A DNA stretch of 64,000 bases. Origin: Osmia lignaria lignaria (lineage: Eukaryota > Arthropoda > Insecta > Hymenoptera > Megachilidae). The notes under the pieces were generated by a model that saw only the letters and a list, made by a program, of their open reading frames with translations, was not told where the DNA came from and searched no databases. Location of the stretch: contig NW_027478161.1 in assembly GCF_051020975.1 (NCBI RefSeq), positions 24,402,001 to 24,466,000 on the forward strand, given 5' to 3'. The position numbers and the translations under genes are program-made. Shown piece by piece: positions 1-10,436 of the stretch (positions are counted from its first letter, which is position 1; every line of letters starts with the position of its first letter).

Positions 1-172
1 TCTGTATCTCTGTTATGTTGGTGCGGTTTCGGAACTTTTAAATATCTTGATATATCTCGAGAACTACGCATCTGATCAAAAAATATCATAGAACATAAAT
101 TGTAGGAAACATAATTCTCTACAAAAAAGGTCTCTTAACATTTTGCCATAGCTCGCTTCGTTTCCGAGATAT
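1..172 (+). repeat. Partial satellite unit at the left edge
   Basis: The window opens at unit position 151 (TCTGTATCTC) and runs through the 3' part of a unit. It has the XhoI-type CTCGAG end, but is followed by AAATTGTAGG and AAACATAATTC, which usually accompany the other 3' end type. The same combination occurs in the units at 1139 and 6292. The array therefore continues to the left of the window. Confidence 0.95.
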
Positions 173-200
173 TTGCAGATATATCTCAAGGGCAGGGGCC
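173..200 (+). repeat. Internal subrepeat, copy 1 (example unit)
   Basis: In the consensus, unit positions 1-28 (TTGCAGATTTATCTC followed by AAGGGAAGGGGCC) match positions 115-142 (GTGCAGAGTTATCTC followed by AAAGAAAGGGGCC) at 24 of 28 bases, and ACGG follows both. The two copies lie 114 bp apart in direct orientation. This implies that the 322-bp unit arose partly by internal duplication. Confidence 0.8.
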
Positions 201-221
201 TGACGGACATATTTCGAGATA

Positions 222-248
222 TTTCTTCTTCTTGTTGTTCTTCTTCTG
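222..248 (+). repeat. TTC/TTG triplet pyrimidine tract (example unit)
   Basis: Every unit has three TTC, two TTG and three TTC triplets in a row at unit positions about 50-76, so one strand is nearly pure pyrimidine. It is the only microsatellite-like part of the unit and the site of the 3-bp losses in the units at 22995, 25568, 30073 and 34578. The unit at 10437 has TTC in place of one TTG. A linked variant, TTCCTCTGC, marks most units with the CAGCTCAAAGGAAC 5' end. Confidence 0.85.
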
Positions 249-286
249 CACAGCTAAGCTGGAGGTGGCATTTGCAGCTCGCAATA

Positions 287-314
287 GTGCAGAGTTATCT
301 CAAAGAAAGGGGCC
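287..314 (+). repeat. Internal subrepeat, copy 2 (example unit)
   Basis: This is the second copy of the 28-bp subrepeat, 114 bp downstream of the first. It keeps GCAGA, TTATCTCAA and AAGGGGCC. In monomers of the CGGCTCGCACTAGTGC type it begins inside the 10-bp palindrome GCACTAGTGC. Confidence 0.8.
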
Positions 315-3300
315 ACGGTGTTTCTGTATCTCTATTATGTTGGTGCGGCTTCGGAACTTTTAAATATCTTAATATATCTCGAGAACTACGCATCTGATCA
401 AAAAATATCATAGAACATAAAAAGTAGGAAACATAATTCTGTACAAAAAAGGTCTCTTAACATTTTGCCATAGCTCGCTTCGTTTCCGAGATATTTGCAG
501 ATTTATCTCAAGGGAAGGGGCCTAACGGACATATTTCGAGATATTTCTTCTTCTTGTTGTTCTTCTTCTGCACAGCTAAGCTGGAAGCGGCATTTGCGGC
601 TCGCACTAGTGCAGAGTTATCTCAAAGAAAGGGGCCACGGTGTTTCTGTATCTCTGTTATGTTGGTGCGGTTTCGGAACTTTTAAATATCTTGATATATC
701 TCGAGAACTACGCATCTCATCAAAAAATATCATAGAACATAAATTGTAGGAAACATAATTCTCTACAAAAAACGTCTCTTAACATTTTGCCATAGCTCGC
801 TTCGTTTCCGAGATATTTGCAGATTTATCTCAAGGGAAGGGGCCTGACGGACATATTTCGAGATACTTCTTCTTCTTGTTGTTCTTCTTCTGCACAGCTA
901 AGCTGGAAGTGGCATTTGCAGCTCGCAATAGTGCAGAGTTATCTCAAAGAAAGGGGCCACGGTGTTTCTGTATCTCTATTATGTTGGTGCGGCTTCGGAA
1001 CTTTTAAATATCTTAATATATCTCGAGAACTACGCATCTGATCAAAAAATATCATAGAACATAAAATGTAGGAAACTTAATTCTCTACAAAAAAGGTCTC
1101 TTAATATTTTGCCATAGCTCGCTTCGTTTCCGAGATATTTGCAGATTTATCTCAAGGGAAGGGGCCTAACGGACATATTTCGAGATATTTCTTCTTCTTG
1201 TTGTTCTTCTTCTGCACAGCTAAGCTGGAAGCGGCATTTGCGGCTCGCACTAGTGCAGAGTTATCTCAAAGAAAGGGGCCACGGTGTTTCTGTATCTCTG
1301 TTATGTTGGTGCGGTTTCGGAACTTTTAAATATCTTGATATATCTCGAGAACTACGCATCTGATCAAAAAATATCATAGAACATAAATTGTAGGAAACAT
1401 AATTCTCTACAAAAAAGGTCTCTTAACATTTTGCCATAGCTCGCTTCGTTTCCGAGATATTTGCAGATATATCTCAAGGGCAGGGGCCTGACGGACATAT
1501 TTCGAGATATTTCTTCTTCTTGTTGTTCTTCTTCTGCACAGCTAAGGTGGAGGTGGCATTTACAGCTCGCAATAGTGCAGAGTTATCTCAAAGAAAGGGG
1601 CCACGGTGTTTCTGTATCTCTATTATGTTGGTGCGGCTTCGGAACTTTTAAATATCTTAATATATCTCGAGAACTACGCATCTGATCAAAAAATATCATA
1701 GAACATAAAAAGTAGGAAACCTAATTTTCTACAAAAAAGGTCTCTTAACATTTTGCCATAGCTCGCTTCGTTTCCGAGATATTTGTAGATTTATCTCAAG
1801 GGAAGGCGCCTGACGGACATATTTCGAGATATTTCTTCTTCTTGTTGTTCTTCTTCTGCACAGCTAAGCTGGAAGTGGCACTTGCGGCTCGCACTAGTGC
1901 AGAGTTATCTCAAAGAAAGGGGCCACGGTGTTTCTGTATCCCTATTATGTTGGTGCGGCTTCGGAACTTTTAAATATCTCGATATATCTCGAAAACTACG
2001 CTTCTGATCAAAAAATATCATAGAACATAAATTGTAGGAAACATAATTCTCTACAAAAAATGTCTCTTAACATTTTGCCATAGCTCGCTTCGTTTCCGAG
2101 ATATTTGCAGATTCAGCTCAAAGGAACTGGCCTGACGGACATATTTCGAGATATTTCTTCTTCTTGTTGTTCTTCTTCTGCACAGCTAAGCTGGAAGTGG
2201 CATTTACAGCTCGCAATAGTGCAGAGTTATCTCAAAGAAAGGGGCCACGGTGTTTCTGTATCTCTATTATGTTGGTGCGGCTTCGGAACTTTTAAATATC
2301 TTGATATATCTCGAGAACTACGCATCTGATCAAAAAATATCATAGAACATAAAAAGTAGGAAACCTAATTTTCTACAAAAAAGGTCTCTTAACATTTTGC
2401 CATAGCTCGCTTCGTTTCCGAGATATTTGCAGATTTATCTCAAGGGAAGGCGCCTGACGGACATATTTCGAGATACTTCTTCTTCTTGTTGTTCTTCTTC
2501 TGCACAGCTAAGCTGGAAGTGGCATTTGCAGCTCGCAATAGTGCAGAGTTATCTCAAAGAAAGGGGCCACGGTGTTTCTGTATCTCTATTATGTTGGTGC
2601 GGCTTCGGAACTTTTAAATATCTTAATATATCTCGAGAACTACGCATCTGATCAAAAAATATCATAGAACATAAAAAGTAGGAAACCTAATTTTCTACAA
2701 AAAAGGTCTCTTAACATTTTGCCATAGCTCGCTTCGTTTCCGAGATATTTGCAGATTCAGCTCAAAGGAACTGGCCTGACGGACATATTTCGAGATATTT
2801 CTTCTTCTTGTTGTTCTTCTTCTGCACAGCTACGCTGGAAGTGGCATTTACAGCTCGCAATAGTGCAGAGTTATCTCAAAGAAAGGGGCCACGGTGTTTC
2901 TGTATCTCTATTATGTTGGTGCGGCTTCGGAACTTTTAAATATCTTGATATATCTCGAGAACTACGCATCTGATCAAAAAATATCATAGAACATAAAAAG
3001 TAGGAAATCTAATTTTCTACAAAAAAGGTCTCTTAACATTTTGCCATAGCTCGCTTCGTTTCCGAGATATTTGCAGATTTATCTCAAGGGAAGGCGCCTG
3101 ACGGACATATTTCGAGATATTTCTTCTTCTTGTTGTTCTTCTTCTGCACAGCTAAGCTGGAAGTGGCATTTGCGGCTCGCACTAGTGCAGAGTTATCTCA
3201 AAGAAAGGGGCCACGGTGTTTCTGTATCCCTATTATGTTGGTGCGGCTTCGGAACTTTTAAATATCTCGATATATCTCGAAAACTACGCTTCTGATTAAA

Positions 3301-3392
3301 AAATATCATAGAACATAAATTGTAGGAAACATAATTCTCTACAAAAAACGTCTCTTAACATTTTGCCATAGCTCGCTTCGTTTCCGAGATAT

Positions 3393-3715
3393 TTGCAGAT
3401 TCAGCTCAAAGGAACTGGCCTGACGGACATGTTTCGAGATATTTCTTCTTCTTGTTGTTCTTCTTCTGCACAGCTAAACTGGAAGTGGCATTTCCAGCTC
3501 GCAATCGTGCAGAGTTATCTACGAAGAAAGGGGCCACGGTGTTTCTGTATCTCTATTATGTTGGTGCGGCTTCGGAACTTTTAAATATCTTGATATATCT
3601 CGAGAACTACGCATCTGATCAAAAAATATCATAGAACATAAAAAGTAGGAAACTTAATTCTCTACAAAAAAGGTCTCTTAACATTTTGCCATAGCTCGCT
3701 TCGTTCCCGAGATAT
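3393..3715 (+). repeat. 323-bp unit with a 1-bp insertion
   Basis: The segment normally read TCTCAAAGAAAGG is TCTACGAAGAAAGG at about 3518-3531, a net gain of one base with neighbouring substitutions. It breaks the recurrent open frame after codon 42. The unit is of the AAACTGG/TTTCCAG type and also has ATGTTTCG in place of ATATTTCG. Confidence 0.9.
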
Positions 3716-5003
3716 TTGCAGATTTATCTCAAGGGAAGGGGCCTGACGGACATATTTCGAGATATTTCTTCTTCTTGTTGTTCTTCTTCTGCACAGCTAA
3801 GCTGGAAGTGGCATTTGCGGCTCGCACTAGTGCAGAGTTATCTCAAAGAAAGGGGCCACGGTGTTTCTGTATCTCTATTATGTTGGTGCGGCTTCGGAAC
3901 TTTTAAATATTTCGATATATCTCGAAAACTACGCTTCTGATCAAAAAATATCATAGAACGTAAATTGTAGGAAACATTATTCTCTACAAAAAAGGTCTCT
4001 TAACATTTTGCCATAGCTCGCTTCGTTTCCGAGATATTTGCAGATTTATCTCAAGGGAAGGGTCCTGATGGACATATTTCGAGATATTTCTTCTTCTTGT
4101 TGTTCTTCTTCTGCACAGCTAAGCTGGAAGTGGCATTTGCAGCGCGCAATAGTGCAGAGTTATCTCAAAGAAAGGGGCCACGGTGTTTCTGTATGTCTAT
4201 TATGTTGGTGCGGCTTCGGAACTTTTAAATATCTTGATATATCTCGAGAACTACGCATCTGATCAAAAAATATCATAGAAGATAAAAAGTAGGAAACTTA
4301 ATTCTCTACAAAAAAGGTCTCTTAACATTTCGCCATAGCTCGCTTCGTTTCCGAGATATTTGCAGATTTATCTCAAGGGAAGGGGCCTGTCGGACATATT
4401 TCGAGATATTTCTTCTTCTTGTTGTTCTTCTTCTGCACAGCTAAGCTGGAAGTGGCATTTGCGGCTCGCACTAGTGCAGAGTTATCTCAAAGAAAGGGGC
4501 CACGGTGTTTCTGTATCTCTATTATGTTGGTGCGGCTTCGGAACTTTTAAATATCTTGATATATCTCGAGAACTACGCCTCTGATCAAAAAATATCATAG
4601 AACATAAAAAGTAGGAAACTTAATTCTCTACAAAAAAGGTCTCTTAACATTTTGCCATAGCTCGCTTCGTTTCCGAGATATTTGCAGATTTATCTCAAGG
4701 GAAGGGTCCTGATGGACATATTTCGAGATATTTCTTCTTCTTGTTGTTCTTCTTCTGCACAGCTAAGCTGGAAGTGGCATTTGCGGCTCGCACTAGTGCA
4801 GAGTTATCTCAAAGAAAGGAGCCACGGTGTTTCTGTATCTCTATTATGTTGGTGCGGCTTCGGAACTTTTAAATATCTTGATATATCTCGAGAACTACGC
4901 ATCTGATCAAAAAATATCATAGAACATAAAAAGTAGGAAACTTAATTCTCTACAAAAAAGGTCTCTTAACATTTTGCCATAGCTCGCTTCGTTTCCGAGA
5001 TAT
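3716..5003 (+). repeat. Four-unit block, copy 1 (partner at 12369)
   Basis: Units 3716, 4038, 4360 and 4682 share rare markers with the units at 12369, 12691, 13013 and 13335. These are TTCCCGAG just before the first unit, AATATTTCGATAT and AACGTAAATTG with AAACATTATTC in the first, GCAGCGCGC and TGTATGTCTATT and AAGATAAAAAG in the second, CATTTCGCC and CCTGTCGG in the third, and GGGTCCTGATGG and AAAGGAGCC in the fourth. Similarity ends inside the fourth unit: CTTGATATATCTCGAG here, CTCGATATATCTCGAA in the partner. The copies are 8,653 bp apart, which is 27 units minus the 41-bp deletion between them. Confidence 0.85.
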
Positions 5004-6291
5004 TTGCAGATTTATCTCAAGGGAAGGGGCCTGACGGACATATTTCGAGATATTTCTTCTTCTTGTTGTTCTTCTTCTGCACAGCTGAGCTGGAAGTGGC
5101 ATTTGCAGGTCGCAATAGTGCAGAGTTATCTCAAAGAAAGGGGCCACGGTGTTTCTGTATCTCTATTATGTTGGTGCGGCTTCGGAACTTTTAAATATCT
5201 CGATATATCTCGAAAACTACGCTTCTGATCAAAAAATATCATAGAACATAAATTGTAGGAAACATAATTCTCTACAAAAAACGTCTCTTAACATTTTGCC
5301 ATAGCTCGCTTCGTTTCCGAGATATTTGCAGATTCAGCTCAAAAAAACGGGCCTGACGGACATATTTCGAGATACTTCTTCTTCTTGTTGTTCTTCCTCT
5401 GCACAGCTAAGCTGGAAGTGGCATTTGCAGCTCGCAATAGTGCAGAGTTATCTCAAAGAAAGGGGCCACGGTGTTTCTGTATCTCTATTATGTTGGTGCG
5501 GCTTCGGAACTTTTAAATATCTTGATATATCTCGAGAACTACGCATCTGATCAAAAAATATCATAGAACATAAAAAGTAGGAAACTTAATTCTCTACAAA
5601 AAAGGTCTCTTAACATTTTGCCATAGCTCGCTTCGTTTCCGAGATATTTGCAGATTTATCTCAAGGGAAGGGGCCTGACGGACATATTTCGAGATATTTC
5701 TTCTTCTTGTTGTTCTTCTTCTGCACAGCTGAGCTGGAAGTGGCATTTGCAGGTCGCAATAGTGCAGAGTTATCTCAAAGAAAGGGGCCACGGTGTTTCT
5801 GTATCTCTATTATGTTGGTGCGGCTTCGGAACTTTTAAATATCTCGATATATCTCGAAAACTACGCTTCTGATCAAAAAATATCATAGAACATAAATTGT
5901 AGGAAACATAATTCTCTACAAAAAACGTCTCTTAACATTTTGCCATAGCTCGCTTCGTTTCCGAGATATTTGCAGATTCAGCTCAAAGGAACTGGCCTCA
6001 CGGACATATTTCGAGATATTTCTTCTTCTTGTTGTTCTTCCTCTGCACAGCTAAGCTGGAAGTGGCATTTGCAGCTCGCAATAGTGCAGAGTTATCTCAA
6101 AGAAAGGGGCCACGGTGTTTCTGTATCTCTATTATGTTGGTGCGGCTTCGGAACTTTTAAATATCTTGATATATCTCGAGAACTACGCATCTGATCAAAA
6201 AATATCGTAGAACATGAAAAGTAGGAAGCTTAATTCTCTACAAAAAAGGTCTCTTAACATTTTGCCATAGCTCTCTTCGTTTCCGAGATAT
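5004..6291 (+). repeat. Two tandem 644-bp dimers
   Basis: Units 5004 and 5648 share CAGCTGAGCTGG, TTTGCAGGTCGC and the CTCGAAAAC 3' end. Units 5326 and 5970 share the CAGATTCAGCTCAAA 5' end, TTCCTCTGC and the CTCGAGAAC 3' end. The order is therefore A-B-A-B with a 644-bp period. The A-to-B junction carries AAAAAACGTCTC in place of AAAAAAGGTCTC. Unit 5326 has a private run of A (CAAAAAAACGGG), and 5970 has CCTCACGG. Confidence 0.85.
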
Positions 6292-6613
6292 TTGCAGATT
6301 TATCTCAAGGGAAGGGGCCTGACGGACATATTTCGAGATATTTCTTCTTCTTGTTGTTCTTCTTCTGCACAGCTAAGCTGGAAGCGGCATTTGCGGCTCG
6401 CACTGGTGCAGAGTTATCTCAAAGAAAGGGGCCACGGTGTTTCTGTATCTCTGTTATGTTGGTGCGGTTTCGGAACTTTTAAATATCTTGATATATCTCG
6501 AGAACTACGCATCTGATCAAAAAATATCATAGAACATAAATTGTAGGAAACATAATTCTCTACAAAAAAGGTCTCTTAACATTTTGCCATAGCTCGCTTC
6601 GTTTCCGAGATAT
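6292..6613 (+). repeat. Single unit of the GGAAGCGG type
   Basis: This unit shares GGAAGCGGCATTTGCGG, CTGTTATG and GCGGTTTCGG with the units at 495 and 1139. Like 1139, it is followed by a unit of the GGGCAGGGGCC type. It differs from them by GCACTGGTGC, which breaks the GCACTAGTGC palindrome. It joins the dimer block to the trimer block. Confidence 0.8.
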
Positions 6614-8545
6614 TTGCAGATATATCTCAAGGGCAGGGGCCTGACGGACATATTTCGAGATATTTCTTCTTCTTGTTGTTCTTCTTCTGCACAGCTAAGC
6701 TGGAGGTGGCATTTACAGCTCGCAATAGTGCAGAGTTATCTCAAAGAAAGGGGCCACGGTGTATCTGTATCTCTATTATGTTGGTGCGGCTTCGGAACTT
6801 TTAAATATCTTAATATATCTCGAGAACTACGCATCTGATCAAAAAATATCATAGAACATAAAAAGTAGGAAACCTAATTTTCTACAAAAAAGGTCTCTTA
6901 ACATTTTGCCATAGCTCGCTTCGTTTCCGAGATATTTGCAGATTTATCTCAAGGGAAGGCGCCTGACGGACATATTTCGAGATATTTCTTCTTCTTGTTG
7001 TTCTTCTTCTGCACAGCTAAGCTGGAAGTGGCACTTGCGGCTCGCACTAGTGCAGAGTTATCTCAAAGAAAGGGGCCACGGTGTTTCTGTATCCCTATTA
7101 TGTTGGTGCGGCTTCGGAACTTTTAAATATCTCGATATATCTCGAAAACTACGCTTCTGATCAGAAAATATTATAGAACATAAATTGTAGGAAACATAAT
7201 TCTCTACAAAAAACGTCTCTTAACATTTTGCCATAGCTCGCTTCGTTTCCGAGATATTTGCAGATTCAGCTCAAAGGAACTGGCCTGACGGACATATTTC
7301 GAGATATTTCTTCTTCTTGTTGTTCTTCTTCTGCACAGCTAAACTGGAAGTGGCATTTCCAGCTCGCAATCGTGCAGAGTTATCTCAAAGAAAGGGGCCA
7401 CGGTGTTTCTGTATCTCTATTATGTTGGTGCGGCTTCGGAACTTTTAAATATCTTGATATATCTCGAGAACTACGCCTCTGATCGAAAAATATCATAGAA
7501 CATAAAAAGTAGGAAACTTAATTCTCTACAAAAAAGGTCTCTTAACATTTTGCCATAGCTCGCTTCGTTTCCGAGATATTTGCAGATATATCTCAAGGGC
7601 AGGGGCCTGACGGACATATTTCGAGATATTTCTTCTTCTTGTTGTTCTTCTTCTGCACAGCTAAGCTGGAGGTGGCATTTACAGCTCGCAATAGTGCAGA
7701 GTTATCTCAAAGAAAGGGGCCACGGTGTATCTGTATCTCTATTATGTTGGTGCGGCTTCGGAACTTTTAAATATCTTAATATATCTCGAGAACTACGCAT
7801 CTGATCAAAAAATATCATAGAACATAAAAAGTAGGAAACCTAATTTTCTACAAAAAAGGTCTCTTAACATTTTGCCATAGCTCGCTTCGTTTCCGAGATA
7901 TTTGCAGATTTATCTCAAGGGAAGGCGCCTGACGGACATATTTCGAGATATTTCTTCTTCTTGTTGTTCTTCTTCTGCACAGCTAAGCTGGAAGTGGCAC
8001 TTGCGGCTCGCACTAGTGCAGAGTTATCTCAAAGAAAGGGGCCACGGTGTTTCTGTATCCCTATTATGTTGGTGCGGCTTCGGAACTTTTAAATATCTCG
8101 ATATATCTCGAAAACTACGCTTCTGATCAGAAAATATTATAGAACATAAATTGTAGGAAACATAATTCTCTACAAAAAACGTCTCTTAACATTTTGCCAT
8201 AGCTCGCTTCGTTTCCGAGATATTTGCAGATTCAGCTCAAAGGAACTGGCCTGACGGACATATTTCGAGATATTTCTTCTTCTTGTTGTTCTTCTTCTGC
8301 ACAGCTAAACTGGAAGTGGCATTTCCAGCTCGCAATCGTGCAGAGTTATCTCAAAGAAAGGGGCCACGGTGTTTCTGTATCTCTATTATGTTGGTGCGGC
8401 TTCGGAACTTTTAAATATCTTGATATATCTCGAGAACTACGCCTCTGATCGAAAAATATCATAGAACATAAAAAGTAGGAAACTTAATTCTCTACAAAAA
8501 AGGTCTCTCAACATTTTGCCATAGCTCGCTTCGTTTCCGAGATAT
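6614..8545 (+). repeat. Two tandem 966-bp trimers
   Basis: Units 6614, 6936 and 7258 are repeated in order as 7580, 7902 and 8224. Shared rare markers are GGGCAGGGGCC with GGTGTATCTG in the first unit; GGAAGGCGCC, GGCACTTGCGG and GATCAGAAAATATTATAG in the second; and CAGCTAAACTGG, TTTCCAGCTCGCAATCG and CGCCTCTGATCG in the third. I saw only isolated differences between the two copies, such as TCTCTCAAC before 8546. This is a recent three-unit duplication. Confidence 0.88.
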
Positions 8546-9189
8546 TTGCAGATTTATCTCAAGGGAAGGGGCCTGACGGACATATTTCGAGATATTTCTT
8601 CTTCTTGTTGTTCTTCTTCTGCACAGCTAAGCTGGAAGTGGCATTTGCGGCTCGCACTAGTGCAGACTTATCTCAAAGAAAGGAGCCACGGTGTTTCTGT
8701 ATCTCTATTATGTTGGTACGGCTTCGGAACTTTTAAATATCTTGATATATCTCGAGAACTACGCATCTGATCAAAAAATATCATAGAACATAAAAAGTAG
8801 GAAACTTAATTCTCTACAAAAACGGTCTCTTAATATTTTGCCATAGCTCGCTTCGTTTCCGAGATATTTGCAGATTTATCTCAAGGGAAGTGGCCTGACG
8901 GACATATTTCGAGATATTTCTTCTTCTTGTTGTTCTTCTTCTGCACAGCTAAGCTGGAAGTGGCATTTGCGGCTCGCACTAGTGCAGACTTATCTCAAAG
9001 AAAGGAGCCACGGTGTTTCTGTATCTCTATTATGTTGGTGCGGCTTCGGAACTTTTAAATATCTTGATATATCTCGAGAACTACGCATCTGATCAAAAAA
9101 TATCATAGAACATAAAAAGTAGCAAACTTAATTCTCTACAAAAACGGTCTCTTAATATTTTGCCATAGCTCGCTTCGTTTCCGAGATAT
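8546..9189 (+). repeat. Pair of near-identical adjacent units
   Basis: Units 8546 and 8868 share GTGCAGACTTATC and AAAGGAGCC, a combination found elsewhere only at 11725. They differ by GGTACGG against GGTGCGG, GGAAGGGGCC against GGAAGTGGCC, and TAGGAAAC against TAGCAAAC. A single-unit duplication is the simplest explanation. Confidence 0.8.
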
Positions 9190-10155
9190 TTGCAGATTTA
9201 TCTCAAGGGAAGGGGCCTGACGGACATATTTCGAGATATTTCTTCTTCTTGTTGTTCTTCTTCTGCACAGCTAAGCTGGAAGTGGCATTTGCGGCTCGCA
9301 CTAGTGCAGAGTTATCTCAAAGAAAGGGGCCACGGTGTTTCTGTATCTCTATTATGTTGGTGCGGCTTCGGAACTTTTAAATATCTCGATATATCTCGAA
9401 AACTACGCTTCTGATCAAAAAATATCATAGAACCTAAATTGTAGGAAACATAATTCTCTACAAAAAACGTCTCTTAACATTTTGCCATAGCTCGCTTCGT
9501 TTCCGAGATATTTGCAGATTCAGCTCAAAGGAACGGGCCTGACGGACATATTTCGAGATACTTCTTCTTCTTGTTGTTCTTCCTCTGCACAGCTAAGCTG
9601 GAAGTGGCATTTGCAGCTCGCAATAGTGCAGAGTTATCTCAAAGAAAGGGGCCACGGTGTTTCTGTATCTCTATTATGTTGGTGCGGCTTCGGAACTTTT
9701 AAATATCTTGATATATCTCGAGAACTACGCATCTGATCAAAAAATATCATAGAACATAAAAAGTAGGAAACTTAATTCTCTACAAAAAAGGTCTCTTAAC
9801 ATTTTGCCATAGCTCGCTTCGTTTCCGAGATATTTGCAGATTTATCTCAAGGGAAGGGGCCTGACGGACATATTTCGAGATATTTCTTCTTCTTGTTGTT
9901 CTTCTCCTGCACAGCTGAGCTGGAAGTGGCATTTGCAGGTCGCAATAGTGCAGAGTTATCTCAAAGAAAGGGGCCACGGTGTTTCTGTATCTCTATTATG
10001 TTGGTGCGGCTTCGGAACTTTTAAATATCTCGATATATCTCGAAAACTACGCTTCTGATCAAAAAATATCATAGAACATAAATTGTAGGAAACATAATTC
10101 TCTACAAAAAACGTCTCTTAACATTTTGCCATAGCTCGCTTCGTTTCCGAGATAT
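9190..10155 (+). repeat. Three units in alternating types
   Basis: Units 9190 (CGGCTCGCACTAGTGC, CTCGAAAAC end), 9512 (CAGCTCAAAGGAACGGG start, CTCGAGAAC end) and 9834 (CAGCTGAGCTGG, CTCGAAAAC end) continue the alternation of the two 3' types. Unit 9834 has TTCTCCTGC in the pyrimidine tract. The order 9512-9834-10156 resembles 5326-5648-5970. Confidence 0.8.
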
Positions 10156-10436
10156 TTGCAGATTCAACCCAAAGGAACTGGCCTGACGGACATATTTCGA
10201 GATATTTCTTCTTCTTGTTGTTCTTCCTCTGCACAGCTAAGCTGGAAGTGGCATTTGCAGCTCGCAATAGTGCAGAGTTATCTCAAAGAAAGGAGCCACG
10301 GTGTTTCTGTATCTCTATTATGTTGGTGCGGCTTCGGAACTTTTAAATATCATAGAACATGAAAAGTAGGAAACTTAATTCTCTACAAAAAAGGTCTCTT
10401 AACAATTTGCCATAGCTCGCTTCGTTCCCGAGATAT
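10156..10436 (+). repeat. 281-bp unit with a 41-bp deletion
   Basis: ACTTTTAAATATC is followed directly by ATAGAACATGAAAAG at about 10345-10355. The missing 41 bp are those from the AAATATC at unit position about 190 to the AAATATC at about 231. One copy of that 7-bp repeat remains, the pattern expected of replication slippage or microhomology repair. The deletion removes the GATATATC, TCTCGAGA and TGATCA palindromes. It is the only large indel in the window. The unit also has CAGATTCAACCC. Confidence 0.92.

Larger units (their letters stand above)
173..494 (+). repeat. First complete unit, used here to describe the unit's anatomy
   Basis: Unit position 1 is the TTG at 173. In order the unit holds: subrepeat copy 1 (173-200); TCGAGATAT (214-222); a pyrimidine tract of TTC/TTG triplets (222-248); the dyad CAGCTAAGCTG (251-261); subrepeat copy 2 (287-314); GGCTTCGGAAC; the palindromes GATATATC and TCTCGAGA (371-384); TGATCA (395-400); an A-rich stretch with runs of 5 to 6 A; and CTTCGTTTCCGAGATAT at the end. 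GAGATA or its complement TATCTC occurs at 182, 216, 296, 327, 375 and 488. This copy carries the local variants ATATATCTC, GGAGGTGG and CTTAATATATC, which recur with small differences at 1461, 6614 and 7580. Confidence 0.95.
173..3392 (+). repeat. Ten mixed satellite units at the left of the array
   Basis: Units start at 173, 495, 817, 1139, 1461, 1783, 2105, 2427, 2749 and 3071. Two types alternate in the first five: one with CTTAATATATC (173, 817, 1461) and one with GGAAGCGGCATTTGCGG and GCACTAGTGC (495, 1139). Units 1461, 2105 and 2427 share the uncommon 3' segment CCTAATTTTC, and 2749 carries a close form. Units 1783, 2427 and 3071 share GGAAGGCGCC. Unit 1783 has TAG in place of the CAG codon after its TTG. 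Unit 495 has CTCATC in place of CTGATC, so the usual TGA stop and the BclI site TGATCA are both lost. Confidence 0.9.

Noticed and set aside
222..248. Pyrimidine tract as a triplex-forming (H-DNA) element
   Set aside because: The tract is short and interrupted by two TTG triplets, and mirror symmetry is imperfect, so I do not claim a structure.
340..362. RNA polymerase III B-box-like sequence around GCGGCTTCGGAAC
   Set aside because: It only loosely resembles GGTTCGANNCC, has no A box at a suitable distance, and there is no tRNA-like fold, so no tRNA-derived SINE is supported.
481..497. CENP-B box-like sequence in CTTCGTTTCCGAGATAT
   Set aside because: It matches TTCG at the start of the box, but the conserved A and the CGGG core are absent. 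GCTTCGGAACTTTTAA fails in the same way.
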